64,000 nt of DNA from assembly GCF_000737245.1 (NCBI RefSeq), contig NZ_JPQU01000034.1, positions 1 through 64,000 of the forward strand, given 5' to 3'. The notes under the pieces are model-generated. The model was given only the letters and a program-made list of their open reading frames with translations. It was not told the DNA's origin and searched no databases. Source of the DNA: Pseudomonas syringae. GTDB lineage: Bacteria; Pseudomonadota; Gammaproteobacteria; Pseudomonadales; Pseudomonadaceae. The translations under genes and the position numbers were made by a program. Positions 17,474-26,205 of this stretch are shown in pieces. Numbering within the stretch: position 1 is the stretch's first letter; the number at the start of each line of letters is the position of its first letter.

Positions 17474-18544
17474 ATGCGTCCAGCTCGCGCCATTATCGAT
17501 CTTCAAGCCCTGCGTCATAACTACCAGCTCGCCCGCGAAACGGCAGGTGCCAAGGCCCTTGCCGTCATCAAGGCCGATGCCTATGGCCATGGCGCGGTGC
17601 AGGTTGCCCAGGCCCTTGAGGCCGACGCCAATGGTTTTGCCGTTGCCTGTATCGAAGAGGCGCTGGAGTTGCGGGCAGCCGGTATCCGCGCGCCGATCCT
17701 GCTGCTGGAAGGCTTTTTCGAAGCCGATGAGCTGGATTTGATCGTCGAGCATGACTTCTGGTGCGTGGTGCATTCGTTATGGCAGCTGGAAGCCATCGAA
17801 CAGGCCAGCGTGCGTAAGCCCCTGGTGGTGTGGCTCAAGCTGGACTCAGGCATGCATCGTGTCGGTCTGCATCCGAAAGACTTTCAAGCCGCTTATCAGC
17901 GTCTGCTGGCCAGCGGGAAAGTGGCAAAGATTGTGCTCATGAGCCATTTCGCTCGCGCCGACGAGCCCGATTGCCCCAGCAGCAACGAGCAGTTGGCCGT
18001 ATTCGAAGCTGCCCGCAAGGGCATGGCTGCAGAAATCAGCCTGCGCAATTCGCCAGCGGTAATGGCTTGGCCGAACGTGCCCAGCGACTGGGTCCGCCCC
18101 GGCATCATGCTCTACGGCGCAACGCCTTTCGATCAACCTCAAGCGGTGGCCGATCAGTTGCAGCCGGTAATGACTCTGGAATCCAAGGTCATCTGCGTGC
18201 GTGAATTGCCTGCCGGGGAGCCAGTCGGCTATGGCGCGACTTTTGTCACCGAGCGCGCCAGCCGGATCGGCGTGGTGGCCATGGGTTACGCAGATGGTTA
18301 TCCACGCGAAGCTGCCACGGGTACGCCGGTGTGGATCGATGGGCAGCCAAGTCAGCTGCTGGGCCGGGTCTCGATGGACATGCTCTGCGTGGACTTGAGC
18401 CATCTGCCGACTTCAGGCCTGGGCAGCCGAGTCGAACTCTGGGGCAAAAATGTCCTGGCCAGCAAGGTAGCCGCCCACGCTGGGACCATTCCGTATCGGA
18501 TTTTCTGCAACTTGCGGCGGGTGCCAAGGGTTTATCAGGGCTGA
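17474..18544 (+). CDS. dadX: Catabolic alanine racemase
   Basis: A 356-residue PLP enzyme interconverting L- and D-alanine. PLP lysine K33 is in [12 protein letters not shown], and the catalytic tyrosine region is [13 protein letters not shown] (about residues 253-265). The length equals DadX of other gammaproteobacteria. It lies downstream of dadA-ridA with a REPIN between, and there is little Shine-Dalgarno sequence before its ATG. Its role is to feed DadA during growth on L-alanine. The genome should also hold a biosynthetic alr. Confidence 0.96.
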   Translation: MRPARAIIDLQALRHNYQLARETAGAKALAVIKADAYGHGAVQVAQALEADANGFAVACIEEALELRAAGIRAPILLLEGFFEADELDLIVEHDFWCVVHSLWQLEAIEQASVRKPLVVWLKLDSGMHRVGLHPKDFQAAYQRLLASGKVAKIVLMSHFARADEPDCPSSNEQLAVFEAARKGMAAEISLRNSPAVMAWPNVPSDWVRPGIMLYGATPFDQPQAVADQLQPVMTLESKVICVRELPAGEPVGYGATFVTERASRIGVVAMGYADGYPREAATGTPVWIDGQPSQLLGRVSMDMLCVDLSHLPTSGLGSRVELWGKNVLASKVAAHAGTIPYRIFCNLRRVPRVYQG

Positions 18545-18547
18545 CAT

Positions 18548-18614
18548 CGTCATCGCGGGCAAGCGCGCTCCTACAGGCGCCCTGTCCGTAGGAGCGCACT
18601 TGCCCGCGATGACG
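18548..18614. repeat. Inside-out REP pair, GCGCGCTCCTAC family
   Basis: Here the two REP arms point outward: ATCGCGGGCAAGCGCGCTCC first, then GTAGGAGCGCACTTGCCCGC. They are only about 10 nt apart, the reverse of the usual REPIN order. It starts 4 nt after the dadX stop. Confidence 0.8.
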
Positions 18615-18768
18615 TCATTAGCCATTACACACTTCCATAAGACGAATACCTGAACTCCCGCCAGTCCCCCGAACAATCAGTAACCAGTCCAAGTGTTGTA
18701 AATACTGAACGCTATTGCCATCATGGCGCTCAATTCGACCTTACTGATTGATTAGGGGGACTGCCGCA

Positions 18769-19317
18769 TTGGACGTCGGTGAACGACTGCAATCCATTCG
18801 CAAACTCAAGGGTCTGTCCCAGCGCGAACTTGCCAAACGAGCAGGTGTGACCAACAGCACCATTTCGATGATCGAAAAAAACAGCGTAAGTCCATCGATC
18901 AGTTCGCTGCGCAAAGTGCTCGGCGGCATTCCCATGTCCATGGTGGAGTTCTTTTCCGAAGAACTTGAGCAGGAAAACCCTACGCAGATCGTCTATAAGG
19001 CCAGCGAGCTGATCGATATTTCGGACGGCGCGGTCACCATGAAACTGGTGGGCAAGGCGCATCCCAGCCGGGCGATCGCGTTTCTCACCGAGGTCTATCC
19101 GCCAGGTGCCGATACCGGCGACGAAATGCTGGTTCATGAAGGCGAAGAAACCGGCATCCTGGTGGAAGGCCGCCTGGAGCTGGTGGTTGGGCTGGACACT
19201 TATATCCTCGAAGTGGGGGACAGTTACTACTTCGAGAGCACCAAGCCTCATCGCTTCCGCAACCCGTTTGATGTCCCGGCGCGACTAATCAGCGCAGCCA
19301 CGCCAGCCAACTTCTAG
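18769..19317 (+). CDS. pauR: HTH-cupin transcriptional regulator, PauR/PuuR type
   Basis: A 182-residue regulator with an N-terminal Xre helix-turn-helix (LSQRELAKRAGVTNSTISMI, about residues 15-34) and a C-terminal cupin (about 105-175, with HEGEETGILVEGRLEL). PauR represses polyamine (putrescine, cadaverine, spermidine) catabolic genes in Pseudomonas and is relieved by polyamine intermediates. The start is TTG: AGGGGGA lies 8 nt upstream, and the length then equals that of known PauR. Likely local targets are kauB and the PuuB-like gene (inference). Confidence 0.9.
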   Translation: MDVGERLQSIRKLKGLSQRELAKRAGVTNSTISMIEKNSVSPSISSLRKVLGGIPMSMVEFFSEELEQENPTQIVYKASELIDISDGAVTMKLVGKAHPSRAIAFLTEVYPPGADTGDEMLVHEGEETGILVEGRLELVVGLDTYILEVGDSYYFESTKPHRFRNPFDVPARLISAATPANF

Positions 19318-19489
19318 GCCAGAGCCCCCGCAAACTCAGGGCTTGGGCTTAACTCTCAGTATATCGAGCCGTTCGCTAATAACCTTTCTTATTGAAGGGT
19401 TGTTTCGGACTCTCATACGAGGGGCTATACTTTCGCCGCCTGCTAAACCGTGGCAGGCGAGCGTGAATAGTCACCATGAGGGTGTGAGC

Positions 19490-19912
19490 GTGAACCTAAC
19501 TAATAAGATTCTTGCAGTTGCTGCCGCGCTGGCTTTTTGGGCGTTTAACGCTCAGGCGGCGACCAATGACGAGATTGCCAAGCGGCTTGAGCCGGTCGGC
19601 CAGGTCTGCGTTCAGGGCAAGGAATGCGCAGGCATGGAAGTCGTCGCCGCAGCAGGGGGCGGTGGCGCGAAATCGCCGGACGATGTCATCGGCAAACACT
19701 GCAACGCCTGCCATGGCACGGGCCTGTTGAATGCGCCAAAGATCGGCGACACCGCTGCCTGGAAAACCCGCGCCGATCAGCAGGGCGGGCTTGATGGCTT
19801 GTTGGCCAAGGCGATTACCGGCATCAACGCCATGCCACCCAAAGGCACATGCGCCGACTGCTCGGACGAAGAGCTAAAGGGCGCGATTCAGAAGATGTCG
19901 GGGTTGAAGTAA
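19490..19912 (+). CDS. cycB: Cytochrome c5
   Basis: A 140-residue periplasmic monohaem cytochrome with a GTG start. A signal peptide ends at NAQA (about residue 25). The haem site is CNACH, and INAMPPKG supplies the axial methionine. A CADC pair near the C-terminus is typical of c5. It shuttles electrons between respiratory complexes and oxidases. GAGGG precedes the start. A TATACT -10 lies at 19426-19431 with a weak -35. Confidence 0.93.
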   Translation: MNLTNKILAVAAALAFWAFNAQAATNDEIAKRLEPVGQVCVQGKECAGMEVVAAAGGGGAKSPDDVIGKHCNACHGTGLLNAPKIGDTAAWKTRADQQGGLDGLLAKAITGINAMPPKGTCADCSDEELKGAIQKMSGLK

Positions 19913-19930
19913 CCCGCTCCGCCGTCCTTT

Positions 19931-20082
19931 GTAGGAGTTCACGAGCACCGCGAGGCAGCGATAGCGGTCTGTCTGATACATCGCCATCGCGGGCGTCGTA
20001 ACCTCCGTGCGCTCCTACAGAGAATTGCAGCGTGTCAGATGCATCGCTTCGCGGCCGTCGTAACCTCCGACGGCTCCTACAG
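19931..20082. repeat. Compound REP-like array, GTAGGAG(T/C)TCACGAGC family
   Basis: A full palindrome (19931-20020) is followed by a partial second copy ending CGTAACCTCCGACGGCTCCTAC (split here at CGTAACCTCC + GACGGCTCCTAC). It lies between convergent cycB and the aminopeptidase-like gene. Confidence 0.75.
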
Positions 20083-21135
20083 GGATTTGTGCAATTCCTC
20101 CAACCGCAGCCTACGCTCCACCATCGGCAAAGCGCCCAGCCGTTCAACTTCTGCATAAAACGCTGGCCAGTCGCCGTTCACCTTTTTGAACAGCGCCTCG
20201 AAGGCTGGCACCCATTGGGTGTACAGCCCGAAAGGTAATAATTTGGCGTTGTTCAGAGGCGAGTTAATCCAGGCGTCATAGCGCTTGTCCCCCGGCCAGC
20301 GCTGATCACGCAGGTCGCGGTATTCTTTGCGCAGCCTTTCAAACTCGGCAGCCTTGCGCTGGCGCATCAGTTCAGCGCTCAAAGGCTCACGGTAAAGCAG
20401 CCCCAGACGCTCCCGTGTCGCGATCACCAACCGGGTGAGCGCTTCGATCTGCTCCGACTGCTTGTCGCTCTGTGCCGTCAGGCCTCGTGCTGCACGCCAT
20501 TGCCGCGCACCTTGCTCCTCCACGAAGCGCGCATAGGACTCGTTGAATTCTGTGTCGTCCTTCACGTAGAAACGCTGATGGGCCAACTCATGGAAAATCA
20601 GCGCCGCCAGCCGCTCATCTCCCCATCCCAGCATCGAACTCAGAATCGGGTCATTGAACCATCCGAGAGTCGAATAAGCCTCGACACCACCGACAAATAC
20701 GTCCTTGCCTGCCTGACGCTGCAGTGCCGCTGCGCCTCGAGCGCCACCCACACTGTAATAACCGCGATAAGCCACGCAGCCAGCAATCGGAAAGCAATGG
20801 GTAATCGGTTGCAGGGAAAACTCTGGCGTAGCAAACACGTTCCACACCACATACGGGCGCTTGATGTCGGCATACAATCGGTAGCTCTGGTTATCGGGCA
20901 GGTGCAAATGGCTGCTGGCGAACGTCCGCGCCAGCTGTGCCTGGGCCAGATGCTGGCGCAGTTTGGGCTCGCGGCCGGGGTCAGCGATCACATCTTCCAC
21001 CGGCTCCCGAGCGGCAAGCAGATGCAACTGCCCGCTGACCAACTGGTCGTAGTAATTGACGCTTGAGCAACCGCCCAATAGCAGCAAGACCAGTGCGGGC
21101 ATAAGGCGCAGACGTAAAAGATTGAGACCGGGCAT
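20077..21135 (-). CDS. Lipoprotein zinc aminopeptidase-like protein (COG4324/PF10023 type)
   Basis: A 352-residue predicted lipoprotein. Its hydrophobic leader ends LLLLGGCSS, and a zinc-protease motif HELAHQ occurs in AALIFHELAHQRFYVKDD at about residue 185. The stretch YADIKRPYVVWNVFATPEFSL is typical of predicted aminopeptidases of this family. AAGG 6 nt upstream selects the start MPGLNLLRLR; two ATGs further upstream lack a site. The enzyme family is named by prediction and substrates are not established. Confidence 0.8.
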   Translation of the reverse strand: MPGLNLLRLRLMPALVLLLLGGCSSVNYYDQLVSGQLHLLAAREPVEDVIADPGREPKLRQHLAQAQLARTFASSHLHLPDNQSYRLYADIKRPYVVWNVFATPEFSLQPITHCFPIAGCVAYRGYYSVGGARGAAALQRQAGKDVFVGGVEAYSTLGWFNDPILSSMLGWGDERLAALIFHELAHQRFYVKDDTEFNESYARFVEEQGARQWRAARGLTAQSDKQSEQIEALTRLVIATRERLGLLYREPLSAELMRQRKAAEFERLRKEYRDLRDQRWPGDKRYDAWINSPLNNAKLLPFGLYTQWVPAFEALFKKVNGDWPAFYAEVERLGALPMVERRLRLEELHKSL

Positions 21136-21227
21136 GGATCGCCTTAAAGTTCGAGACATCACCCGTTATGCCGGACACCTTGGGCATGACGCAACCATCA
21201 TCGCGTTCCGTTCACATCGAGCCGACC

Positions 21228-21641
21228 ATGCGCCCTCTATTGATGATCCTAGGATTGACCACCCTCGCCGGATGCGCAGGCCCGCTGCCCGCCGTCGACC
21301 CGCAGCAAGCCTGGGTGGACATGCGCACCATGACCGGCAAACTGGTGATGGCCGACAAAGTCGATGGTCAGACCACTTACGATGGACGTTACTTTCAGGT
21401 ATCGCCGGGCAGCCACAAGCTGCAGGTACGCTACGACTATGAGATCCATTACGGGCTCTTCACGGCCATCGGCGATGAGTACACCGAACTTACGTGTTTC
21501 GTCGAGCTGAAGTACGACCATTTCGCAGCAGGGCAGCGCTATATGATCGAAGTCCGCTCACTGACCAACGACGTCACCGCCGAACTGCTGGACGCCCAGC
21601 GCAAGGTGCTGGCCGAGGAAAGTAGCGTGACCTGTATTTGA
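21228..21641 (+). CDS. Hypothetical lipoprotein
   Basis: A 137-residue protein with leader MRPLLMILGLTTLAGCAG, a good lipobox (LAGC) with Cys at 16. The mature part is rich in beta-strand patterns. It contains GRYFQVSPGSHKLQVRYDYE, which resembles a PEGA-like surface domain in which a glycosylated or polar turn precedes the strand. It is divergent from the aminopeptidase-like gene. I do not recognise a specific family. The start MRPLL is chosen for the lipobox; upstream ATGs would place the leader internally. Confidence 0.65.
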   Translation: MRPLLMILGLTTLAGCAGPLPAVDPQQAWVDMRTMTGKLVMADKVDGQTTYDGRYFQVSPGSHKLQVRYDYEIHYGLFTAIGDEYTELTCFVELKYDHFAAGQRYMIEVRSLTNDVTAELLDAQRKVLAEESSVTCI

Positions 21642-21644
21642 GGT

Positions 21645-21878
21645 TCAGCGATCGTTCTTCTGATAGATGATCTTGCGAGTGCCGTTGTCGCAGCTACCAA
21701 CGACCATATTCTGGTCGTGCACTTCATCGTTGGTGACGATTTCCAGTGTGTAGGAGCTGACATTGTTGGCCTGGATCTTGGCTTCGATCTCAGCTTTGAG
21801 TTCTTCACAATCTTTCGGGGCCGCTAGGGCACCGGTGGTCAGCGACATGACCACAGCAGCTAATGCAAAACGTTTCAT
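21645..21878 (-). CDS. DUF1161 periplasmic protein (copy 1)
   Basis: A 77-residue exported protein. A signal peptide ends at ALA. The core is CEELKAEIEAKIQANNVSSY, ending with GSCDNGTRKIIY, the DUF1161 pattern with two conserved cysteines (likely a disulphide). AAGGAG upstream fixes the start. A paralogue of the same length and pattern lies at 24066-24290. Function is unknown. Confidence 0.85.
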   Translation of the reverse strand: MKRFALAAVVMSLTTGALAAPKDCEELKAEIEAKIQANNVSSYTLEIVTNDEVHDQNMVVGSCDNGTRKIIYQKNDR

Positions 21879-21958
21879 GCTCGACTCCTTCGATACAACT
21901 CGCAGCCTGCGCCAGAAAGGCTCTTGCGCCGAAACTGCCACCCTCACTAAACCAACAA

Positions 21959-21987
21959 GACCCGCTCAAGCCAGGCCTGAGCGGGTC
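21959..21987 (-). terminator. Probable terminator of the OsmC gene
   Basis: A perfect 10-bp inverted repeat (GACCCGCTCA/TGAGCGGGTC) is followed on the minus strand by a T-rich tract. It is the only hairpin between osmC and DUF1161 copy 1. Confidence 0.65.
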
Positions 21988-22006
21988 ATGGGATGCCGCA
22001 CTTTGA

Positions 22007-22438
22007 TCAGCTGACCAGAGTAGCGTCCAGCGTGATTTTAGCGTTCAAGACTTTCGACACTGGGCAGCCTTCTTTGGCCATTTTAGTCAGCTTGTCGAAT
22101 TGCTCCTGAGTGGCGCCCGGCACTTTGGCCTTCAGGGTCAGGTGTACAGCGCTGATCGCGAAGCCGCCTTCAACCTGATCCAGCGTCACATCTGCGGTGG
22201 TATCGATGCTTTCTGCGGTGAGATTCTCGCCACCCAGGATCATCGAAAGGGCCATGGAGAAGCAGCCAGCATGTGCTGCGCCGATCAATTCTTCAGGGTT
22301 GGTGCCCTTGCCGCCTTCGAAGCGAGCCTTGAAGCCATAGGGCGCCTCACGCAGTACGCCGGTTTCAGTGGAGATACTGCCGATGCCAGTCTTCAGATCG
22401 CCTTCCCAATGTGCGGATGCTTTTTTGACAATGCTCAT
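22007..22438 (-). CDS. osmC: OsmC-family organic hydroperoxide reductase
   Basis: A 143-residue cytosolic thiol peroxidase. The two redox cysteines lie in AAHAGCFSMALS (about residue 59) and KEGCPVSKVL (about residue 125), as in OsmC/Ohr enzymes. The shape and the sequence GTNPEELIGAAHAGC place it with OsmC rather than Ohr. It reduces organic hydroperoxides during stationary-phase or osmotic stress. GAGGAGA upstream gives a strong start. A 25-bp palindrome lies between it and the divergent flavin-oxidoreductase gene. Confidence 0.88.
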   Translation of the reverse strand: MSIVKKASAHWEGDLKTGIGSISTETGVLREAPYGFKARFEGGKGTNPEELIGAAHAGCFSMALSMILGGENLTAESIDTTADVTLDQVEGGFAISAVHLTLKAKVPGATQEQFDKLTKMAKEGCPVSKVLNAKITLDATLVS

Positions 22439-22534
22439 GATGTCTCCTCTTGGATGGTGTACAAGTTTTCACACGTCGATGAAGGTCTGAGGATAGCCGG
22501 GTTTATAAAGTTCAATTGTGGGAAAAGGCTACAG

Positions 22535-22559
22535 CTAAAGTAGTATTTTTCTACTTTAG
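22535..22559. promoter_or_regulatory. Perfect 9-bp palindrome in the divergent promoter
   Basis: CTAAAGTAG, 7 nt (TATTTTT), then CTACTTTAG. It lies midway between osmC and the LLM oxidoreductase. It may be an operator or an RNA hairpin; no GC-rich stem or terminal T-run is present. Confidence 0.4.
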
Positions 22560-22684
22560 GGGTTGAATATGTGAGATATGGGCTTATCCTCACTATCAAC
22601 CGCGAGTTTTTGACCGCTGGCATTTTTGCTAAGCCAAGCCAGCCACCAGAACCGCAAAACACTTTCGAGGATCGTTAACGACCT

Positions 22685-23686
22685 ATGAAACGTTTAGCCG
22701 ATGTGAAGATTTCCACCCTCGATCTGGTGCCTGTGCGCCACGATAAAGGCCCCGCAGAGTCCCTGCACAACTCGCTGAATCTCGCCCAACATGTCGAAAA
22801 GCTCGGCTATAACCGCTTCTGGGTTGCCGAGCACCACAACATGGACGGCATCGCCAGTTCGGCCACCTCTGTTCTGCTGGCTTATCTCGCTGGTGGCACT
22901 TCGACCATTCGGGTCGGAGCTGGCGGTGTCATGCTGCCTAACCATGCGCCACTGGTGATTGCCGAGCAGTTTGGCACCCTGGCCAGCCTGTATCCGGGCC
23001 GCATCGATCTGGGTCTTGGCCGCGCGCCGGGTTCGGATCAAATGACGGCCCGAGCGCTGCGTCGCGAGCGCTCCGGCAGTGCCGATGATTTCCCGGACGA
23101 CGTTGCCGAGCTGATGGCGTATCTAGGTCCGCGCACCCCTGATCAGCGAGTCATTGCCGTGCCGGGTTCGGGCACCAATGTGCCGATCTGGCTGCTGGGC
23201 TCAAGCCTGTTCAGTGCACAGTTGGCAGGACAACGAGGCCTGCCTTATGCGTTTGCTTCGCACTTTGCACCGCGCTACATGCGCGATGCCATCCGGGTCT
23301 ATCGCGAGCATTTCCAGCCGTCAGCGGTACTCGACAAGCCTTACGTGATGTTGGGCGTGCCTCTGGTTGCGGCTGATACCGATGAACAGGCGGAATATCT
23401 GGCGACCTCGCTCTATCAGCGGATCCTGTCGTTGATGCGCGGCCAGACGCTGATGCAAAAGCCGCCGGTGAAAAGCATGGCCGGTTTGTGGTTGCCCCAT
23501 GAACAGGCAGCCGTTGGCGACTTCCTCGGTCTGGCGATGGTGGGCAGCAAAGAAAAAATCCGCGCCAAGCTGGATGTGCTGCTGGAACAGACCGATGCCG
23601 ATGAGCTGATTTTCACCTGTGACATGTATGAACACGCCGACCGGCTGCGTTCGTATGAAATCCTCGCCGAGGCTGCGCAAATCTGA
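22685..23686 (+). CDS. LLM-class (luciferase-like) flavin-dependent oxidoreductase
   Basis: A 333-residue TIM-barrel protein of the YhbW-like luciferase group. The flavin-binding pattern is [20 protein letters not shown] (residues about 101-120), preceded by [35 protein letters not shown] is the family N-terminal signature. These proteins resemble alkanal monooxygenase alpha chains, but the natural substrate is unknown and no partner reductase is adjacent. Ribosome-site evidence is weak (GAGGA is 15 nt upstream), but the first residues align with the family. Confidence 0.85.
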   Translation: MKRLADVKISTLDLVPVRHDKGPAESLHNSLNLAQHVEKLGYNRFWVAEHHNMDGIASSATSVLLAYLAGGTSTIRVGAGGVMLPNHAPLVIAEQFGTLASLYPGRIDLGLGRAPGSDQMTARALRRERSGSADDFPDDVAELMAYLGPRTPDQRVIAVPGSGTNVPIWLLGSSLFSAQLAGQRGLPYAFASHFAPRYMRDAIRVYREHFQPSAVLDKPYVMLGVPLVAADTDEQAEYLATSLYQRILSLMRGQTLMQKPPVKSMAGLWLPHEQAAVGDFLGLAMVGSKEKIRAKLDVLLEQTDADELIFTCDMYEHADRLRSYEILAEAAQI

Positions 23687-23690
23687 CTGG

Positions 23691-23774
23691 TTGGAGCCAG
23701 GCTTGCCCGCGAACCAGCCAATGCGGTTAGCCAGACATCCCGCGTAATCGTATTCGCGGGCAAGCCTCGCTCCC
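23691..23774. repeat. REPIN-like palindrome, TTGGAGC(C/G)AGGC family
   Basis: Arms TTGGAGCCAGGCTTGCCCGC and near-complement GCGGGCAAGCCTCGCTCC. Confidence 0.8.
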
Positions 23775-23793
23775 GGGGGTTCGGCGATCTTCC

Positions 23794-23882
23794 GTGGGAG
23801 CGAGCTTGCTCGCGAAGGGGACGGTACAGCCGCAACATCTGCAAGACTGAACCGACGCCTTCGCAAGCAAGCTTGCTCCCAC
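23794..23882. repeat. REPIN-like palindrome, GTGGGAGCGAGCTTGCTCGC family
   Basis: The right arm is mutated (CTTCGCAAGCAAGCTTGC). It lies 20 nt after the preceding REPIN. Confidence 0.8.
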
Positions 23883-23897
23883 AGGTTATGGGGATAC

Positions 23898-24003
23898 CTG
23901 TTGAAGCTGGGCTTGCCCGCGAATCAGTCACGTCGATAAGCCCGACACACCCCGTCATCGTTATTCGCGGGCAAGTCGGAGTGCCGCCCACACGCTCCAA
24001 CAG
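23898..24003. repeat. Degenerate REPIN, CTGTTGAAGCTGGGCTTGCCCGC
   Basis: The inner arms GGGCTTGCCCGCGAA and TTCGCGGGCAAGT remain. The outer parts have diverged, with an insertion in the right arm. Confidence 0.65.
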
Positions 24004-24017
24004 GCATTCTCGAGAGC

Positions 24018-24051
24018 ACAAAAAAACCGACCCCATTGGGTCGGTTTTTTT
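24018..24051. terminator. Bidirectional intrinsic terminator
   Basis: ACCGACCC/GGGTCGGT stem with CATT loop, flanked by an A-run on the left and seven T on the right. It serves the LLM gene and DUF1161 copy 2. Confidence 0.9.
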
Positions 24052-24065
24052 GTATCTGCAATCGA

Positions 24066-24290
24066 TCAGCCGCGCTGATACACGATTTCCTTGGCGCCGC
24101 CTTCACAGCTGCCGACAACGGTCTTGTCGGTCACGCTGCCTTTGTCGACGATTTCAAGCGTGTACGAAGCAGCGCCCTTGGCCTGAATCTTCGCGTCGAT
24201 TTCCGCCTTCAACTCTTCGCACGGTTTACCGGCAGCCATCGCGGTGCCAGCTATGCTCACCAAACCTACCACCAATAGAAACTTTTTCAT
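24066..24290 (-). CDS. DUF1161 periplasmic protein (copy 2)
   Basis: A 74-residue paralogue of the 21645-21878 gene. A signal peptide ends at AMA, then KPCEELKAEIDAKIQAKGA and VGSCEGGAKEIVY follow. The cysteines and the LKAEI.AKIQ core are conserved with copy 1, and the tails differ. GAAGGAGTG upstream gives a clear start. The two copies are about 2.2 kb apart on the same strand, so a tandem duplication later separated by other genes is likely. Function is unknown. Confidence 0.85.
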   Translation of the reverse strand: MKKFLLVVGLVSIAGTAMAAGKPCEELKAEIDAKIQAKGAASYTLEIVDKGSVTDKTVVGSCEGGAKEIVYQRG

Positions 24291-24449
24291 GGAAACACTC
24301 CTTCGTCAGGCCAAAACAGGTCGCTCATGTCTCGTGTACGTAGAAGGACCTGAAAAAATTTAACCACTTCAACGACTGTTCGCAGCAGCGGATTCTATGT
24401 GTCTAGCGCAGGATATGGCATTGAGCCAGTGCAAAAGTTCAGGTCTGGC

Positions 24450-24665
24450 TTAGCTGTTCGCGATTCTAAAACCGACTTTCAGCGTGACCTGGTAGTGAGC
24501 AACCTTGCCGTCTTCGATGTGGCCGCGGGTTTCAGCGACTTCGAACCACTCCAGATGCTTGATGCTTTTGCTGGCTTCAGCCAGCGCATTGTTGATCGCG
24601 TCTTCAATGGTGGTGGTAGACGAGCCAACCAGCTCAACTTTTTTGTACGTGTGATGATCAGTCAT
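24450..24665 (-). CDS. Dodecin
   Basis: A 71-residue flavin-storage protein that assembles as a hollow dodecamer. The sequence [20 protein letters not shown] and later [20 protein letters not shown] match the dodecin fold, including the Trp (W40) that stacks on the flavin. TGGAG upstream supports the start. It probably buffers free FMN/FAD; no linked flavin-synthesis gene is present. Confidence 0.93.
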   Translation of the reverse strand: MTDHHTYKKVELVGSSTTTIEDAINNALAEASKSIKHLEWFEVAETRGHIEDGKVAHYQVTLKVGFRIANS

Positions 24666-24832
24666 GGCAGTTCTCCAAAGGGCTCAATACGAGCGTAGCA
24701 GTGATGATGCGTATTACCTCTGTGGGGAAAATCAGCGGAAAAGTTCAGGACTTTGCACAAATGCAACCGCACTTTCCGAAAACCCTGTAGTCGGAAACAA
24801 CACACGCCACTCACCATCGCAGGAGAAACATC

Positions 24833-25159
24833 ATGGCTAGCACCTCACTTCGTAAAGCCTCGTTGCAAAGCATGGAAGCGGAAATCGAAAGTCTGCTCAA
24901 ATCGCTGGAAAGCCTGAAATCCGATGCTTCGGACGAATCGCGCAGGACCCTCAAAAGCCTGAAAGCGAACGCTGAAAGCGCGCTGAGCCATTCGCGCAGC
25001 CTGCTCAGCGATGTTTATGAAGACGTCAAAGTCAAAACCCGTGAAACCAGCGTCGCTACTCGTGACTATGCTCAGGAGCACCCATGGACTACTGCTGGCG
25101 TTGCCGTCGGTGCGGTAGGCCTGTTGGCTGCTTACCTGTTGTGCAAACGCGGCAATTGA
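24833..25159 (+). CDS. DUF883 (ElaB/YqjD/YgaM) membrane-anchored protein
   Basis: A 108-residue protein. Long amphipathic helices are rich in Ser/Leu/Lys (residues 1-80). The C-terminal helix is HPWTTAGVAVGAVGLLAAYL, the DUF883 membrane anchor, followed by a basic tail KRGN. E. coli relatives bind ribosomes at the inner membrane in stationary phase. GCAGGAG upstream gives a good start. Confidence 0.88.
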   Translation: MASTSLRKASLQSMEAEIESLLKSLESLKSDASDESRRTLKSLKANAESALSHSRSLLSDVYEDVKVKTRETSVATRDYAQEHPWTTAGVAVGAVGLLAAYLLCKRGN

Positions 25160-25181
25160 TCGCCGCGCGGCTCTGATCGAG

Positions 25182-26081
25182 CTAGGGTTTTCCCGAACGT
25201 TTCAGCTCATTTTTTAGCCACTTGGCCAAAGATTGAGCGCGCCCGTCAGCGGCACGTTTGGGAACCCATAACGCCAGTTGCGCCGGGGTTTCGCTGAAGC
25301 CCCATGGCGCAACGAGGCGACCGGCCCGCAGGTCATCCACGACCAAGGGTTCCGGAGCAATCGCCACACCCAGGCCAGCCACGGCCGCCTCCAGCAAATA
25401 ATACAAATGCTCGAAACCCTGCCCATAGCGCAGCGCTTTTGCGTCAACGCCATTTTGCCGTGCCCAGCTGGGCCAGGCCTGCGGACGTGACGTGGTCTGC
25501 AGCAACGTTTCGCCGAGCAATTCCTTTATCGGTGCATTCTGCAATTGCGCGTAGCGGGCGAAATGCGGGCTCAACACCGGCCCGATTCGTTCAACGGCCA
25601 ATTCGAACACTTGCATGTCCGCTGGCCACGGTGGCTCGGCAAATACCAATAAAGCGTCCAACCCAGGACGACGGGGGTCGAGATCACCTTCGCCGGCCGA
25701 CAGGTGCAAGCGCAGATCTGGCAGGTCAGCATTCAAGCGACCCAGGCGCGGGATGAACCAGCGCGCCAGCAAACTCCCGGAACAGCCCAGTACGAAAGGC
25801 GCATCGGCGCTGCCCTGGCTGATTTCCGCGCAGACATTACGCAACCGGTCGAAAGCATCACCGCTGGCGTCTCGCAGTCGAATGCCTGCATCTGTGAGTT
25901 TCAGGCCGCGCCCATCCTTGACGAACAGGGCGGCGCCCAAGTGTTCTTCGAGCACTTTAAGTTGGCGGCTAACAGCACCGTGGGTGACGTGCAGCTGTTC
26001 AGCCGCCTGACTGACGCTATTCAGACGTGCGGCGGCTTCAAAGGCACGCAGGGCATTCAGAGGAGGAAGATCGCGGCTCAT
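25182..26081 (-). CDS. trpI: LysR-type activator of trpBA
   Basis: A 299-residue LysR regulator. The HTH spans [20 protein letters not shown] to [17 protein letters not shown], and the effector domain runs from about residue 95. The sequence and divergent placement with trpBA match TrpI of pseudomonads, which activates trpBA when indole-3-glycerol phosphate accumulates. Its binding sites should lie in the 124-bp gap (26082-26205); I could not mark them confidently. Confidence 0.93.
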   Translation of the reverse strand: MSRDLPPLNALRAFEAAARLNSVSQAAEQLHVTHGAVSRQLKVLEEHLGAALFVKDGRGLKLTDAGIRLRDASGDAFDRLRNVCAEISQGSADAPFVLGCSGSLLARWFIPRLGRLNADLPDLRLHLSAGEGDLDPRRPGLDALLVFAEPPWPADMQVFELAVERIGPVLSPHFARYAQLQNAPIKELLGETLLQTTSRPQAWPSWARQNGVDAKALRYGQGFEHLYYLLEAAVAGLGVAIAPEPLVVDDLRAGRLVAPWGFSETPAQLALWVPKRAADGRAQSLAKWLKNELKRSGKP

Positions 26082-26205
26082 GGTATCTGTGAGTTTTCCT
26101 GACAGGTTGCAGCGATCTTATCGGTTTTCATCGGAGTCGGCGCTGGTTAAAGTGTGTTCATTGCCGATTCGGCTCACTCATTCGCTTAACGACCCTGGAG
26201 GTCAC

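Larger units (their letters stand above)
23687..24065. other. 379-bp gene-free stretch with three REPINs and a terminator
   Basis: The space between the LLM gene and convergent DUF1161 copy 2 is filled by three consecutive REP-type palindromes of different families (23691-24003) and a bidirectional terminator. No coding sequence is credible here. Confidence 0.8.

Noticed and set aside
23691..24003. Possible CRISPR array
   Set aside because: The palindromes belong to different REPIN families with unequal arms, and no uniform repeat-spacer period or cas gene is present.
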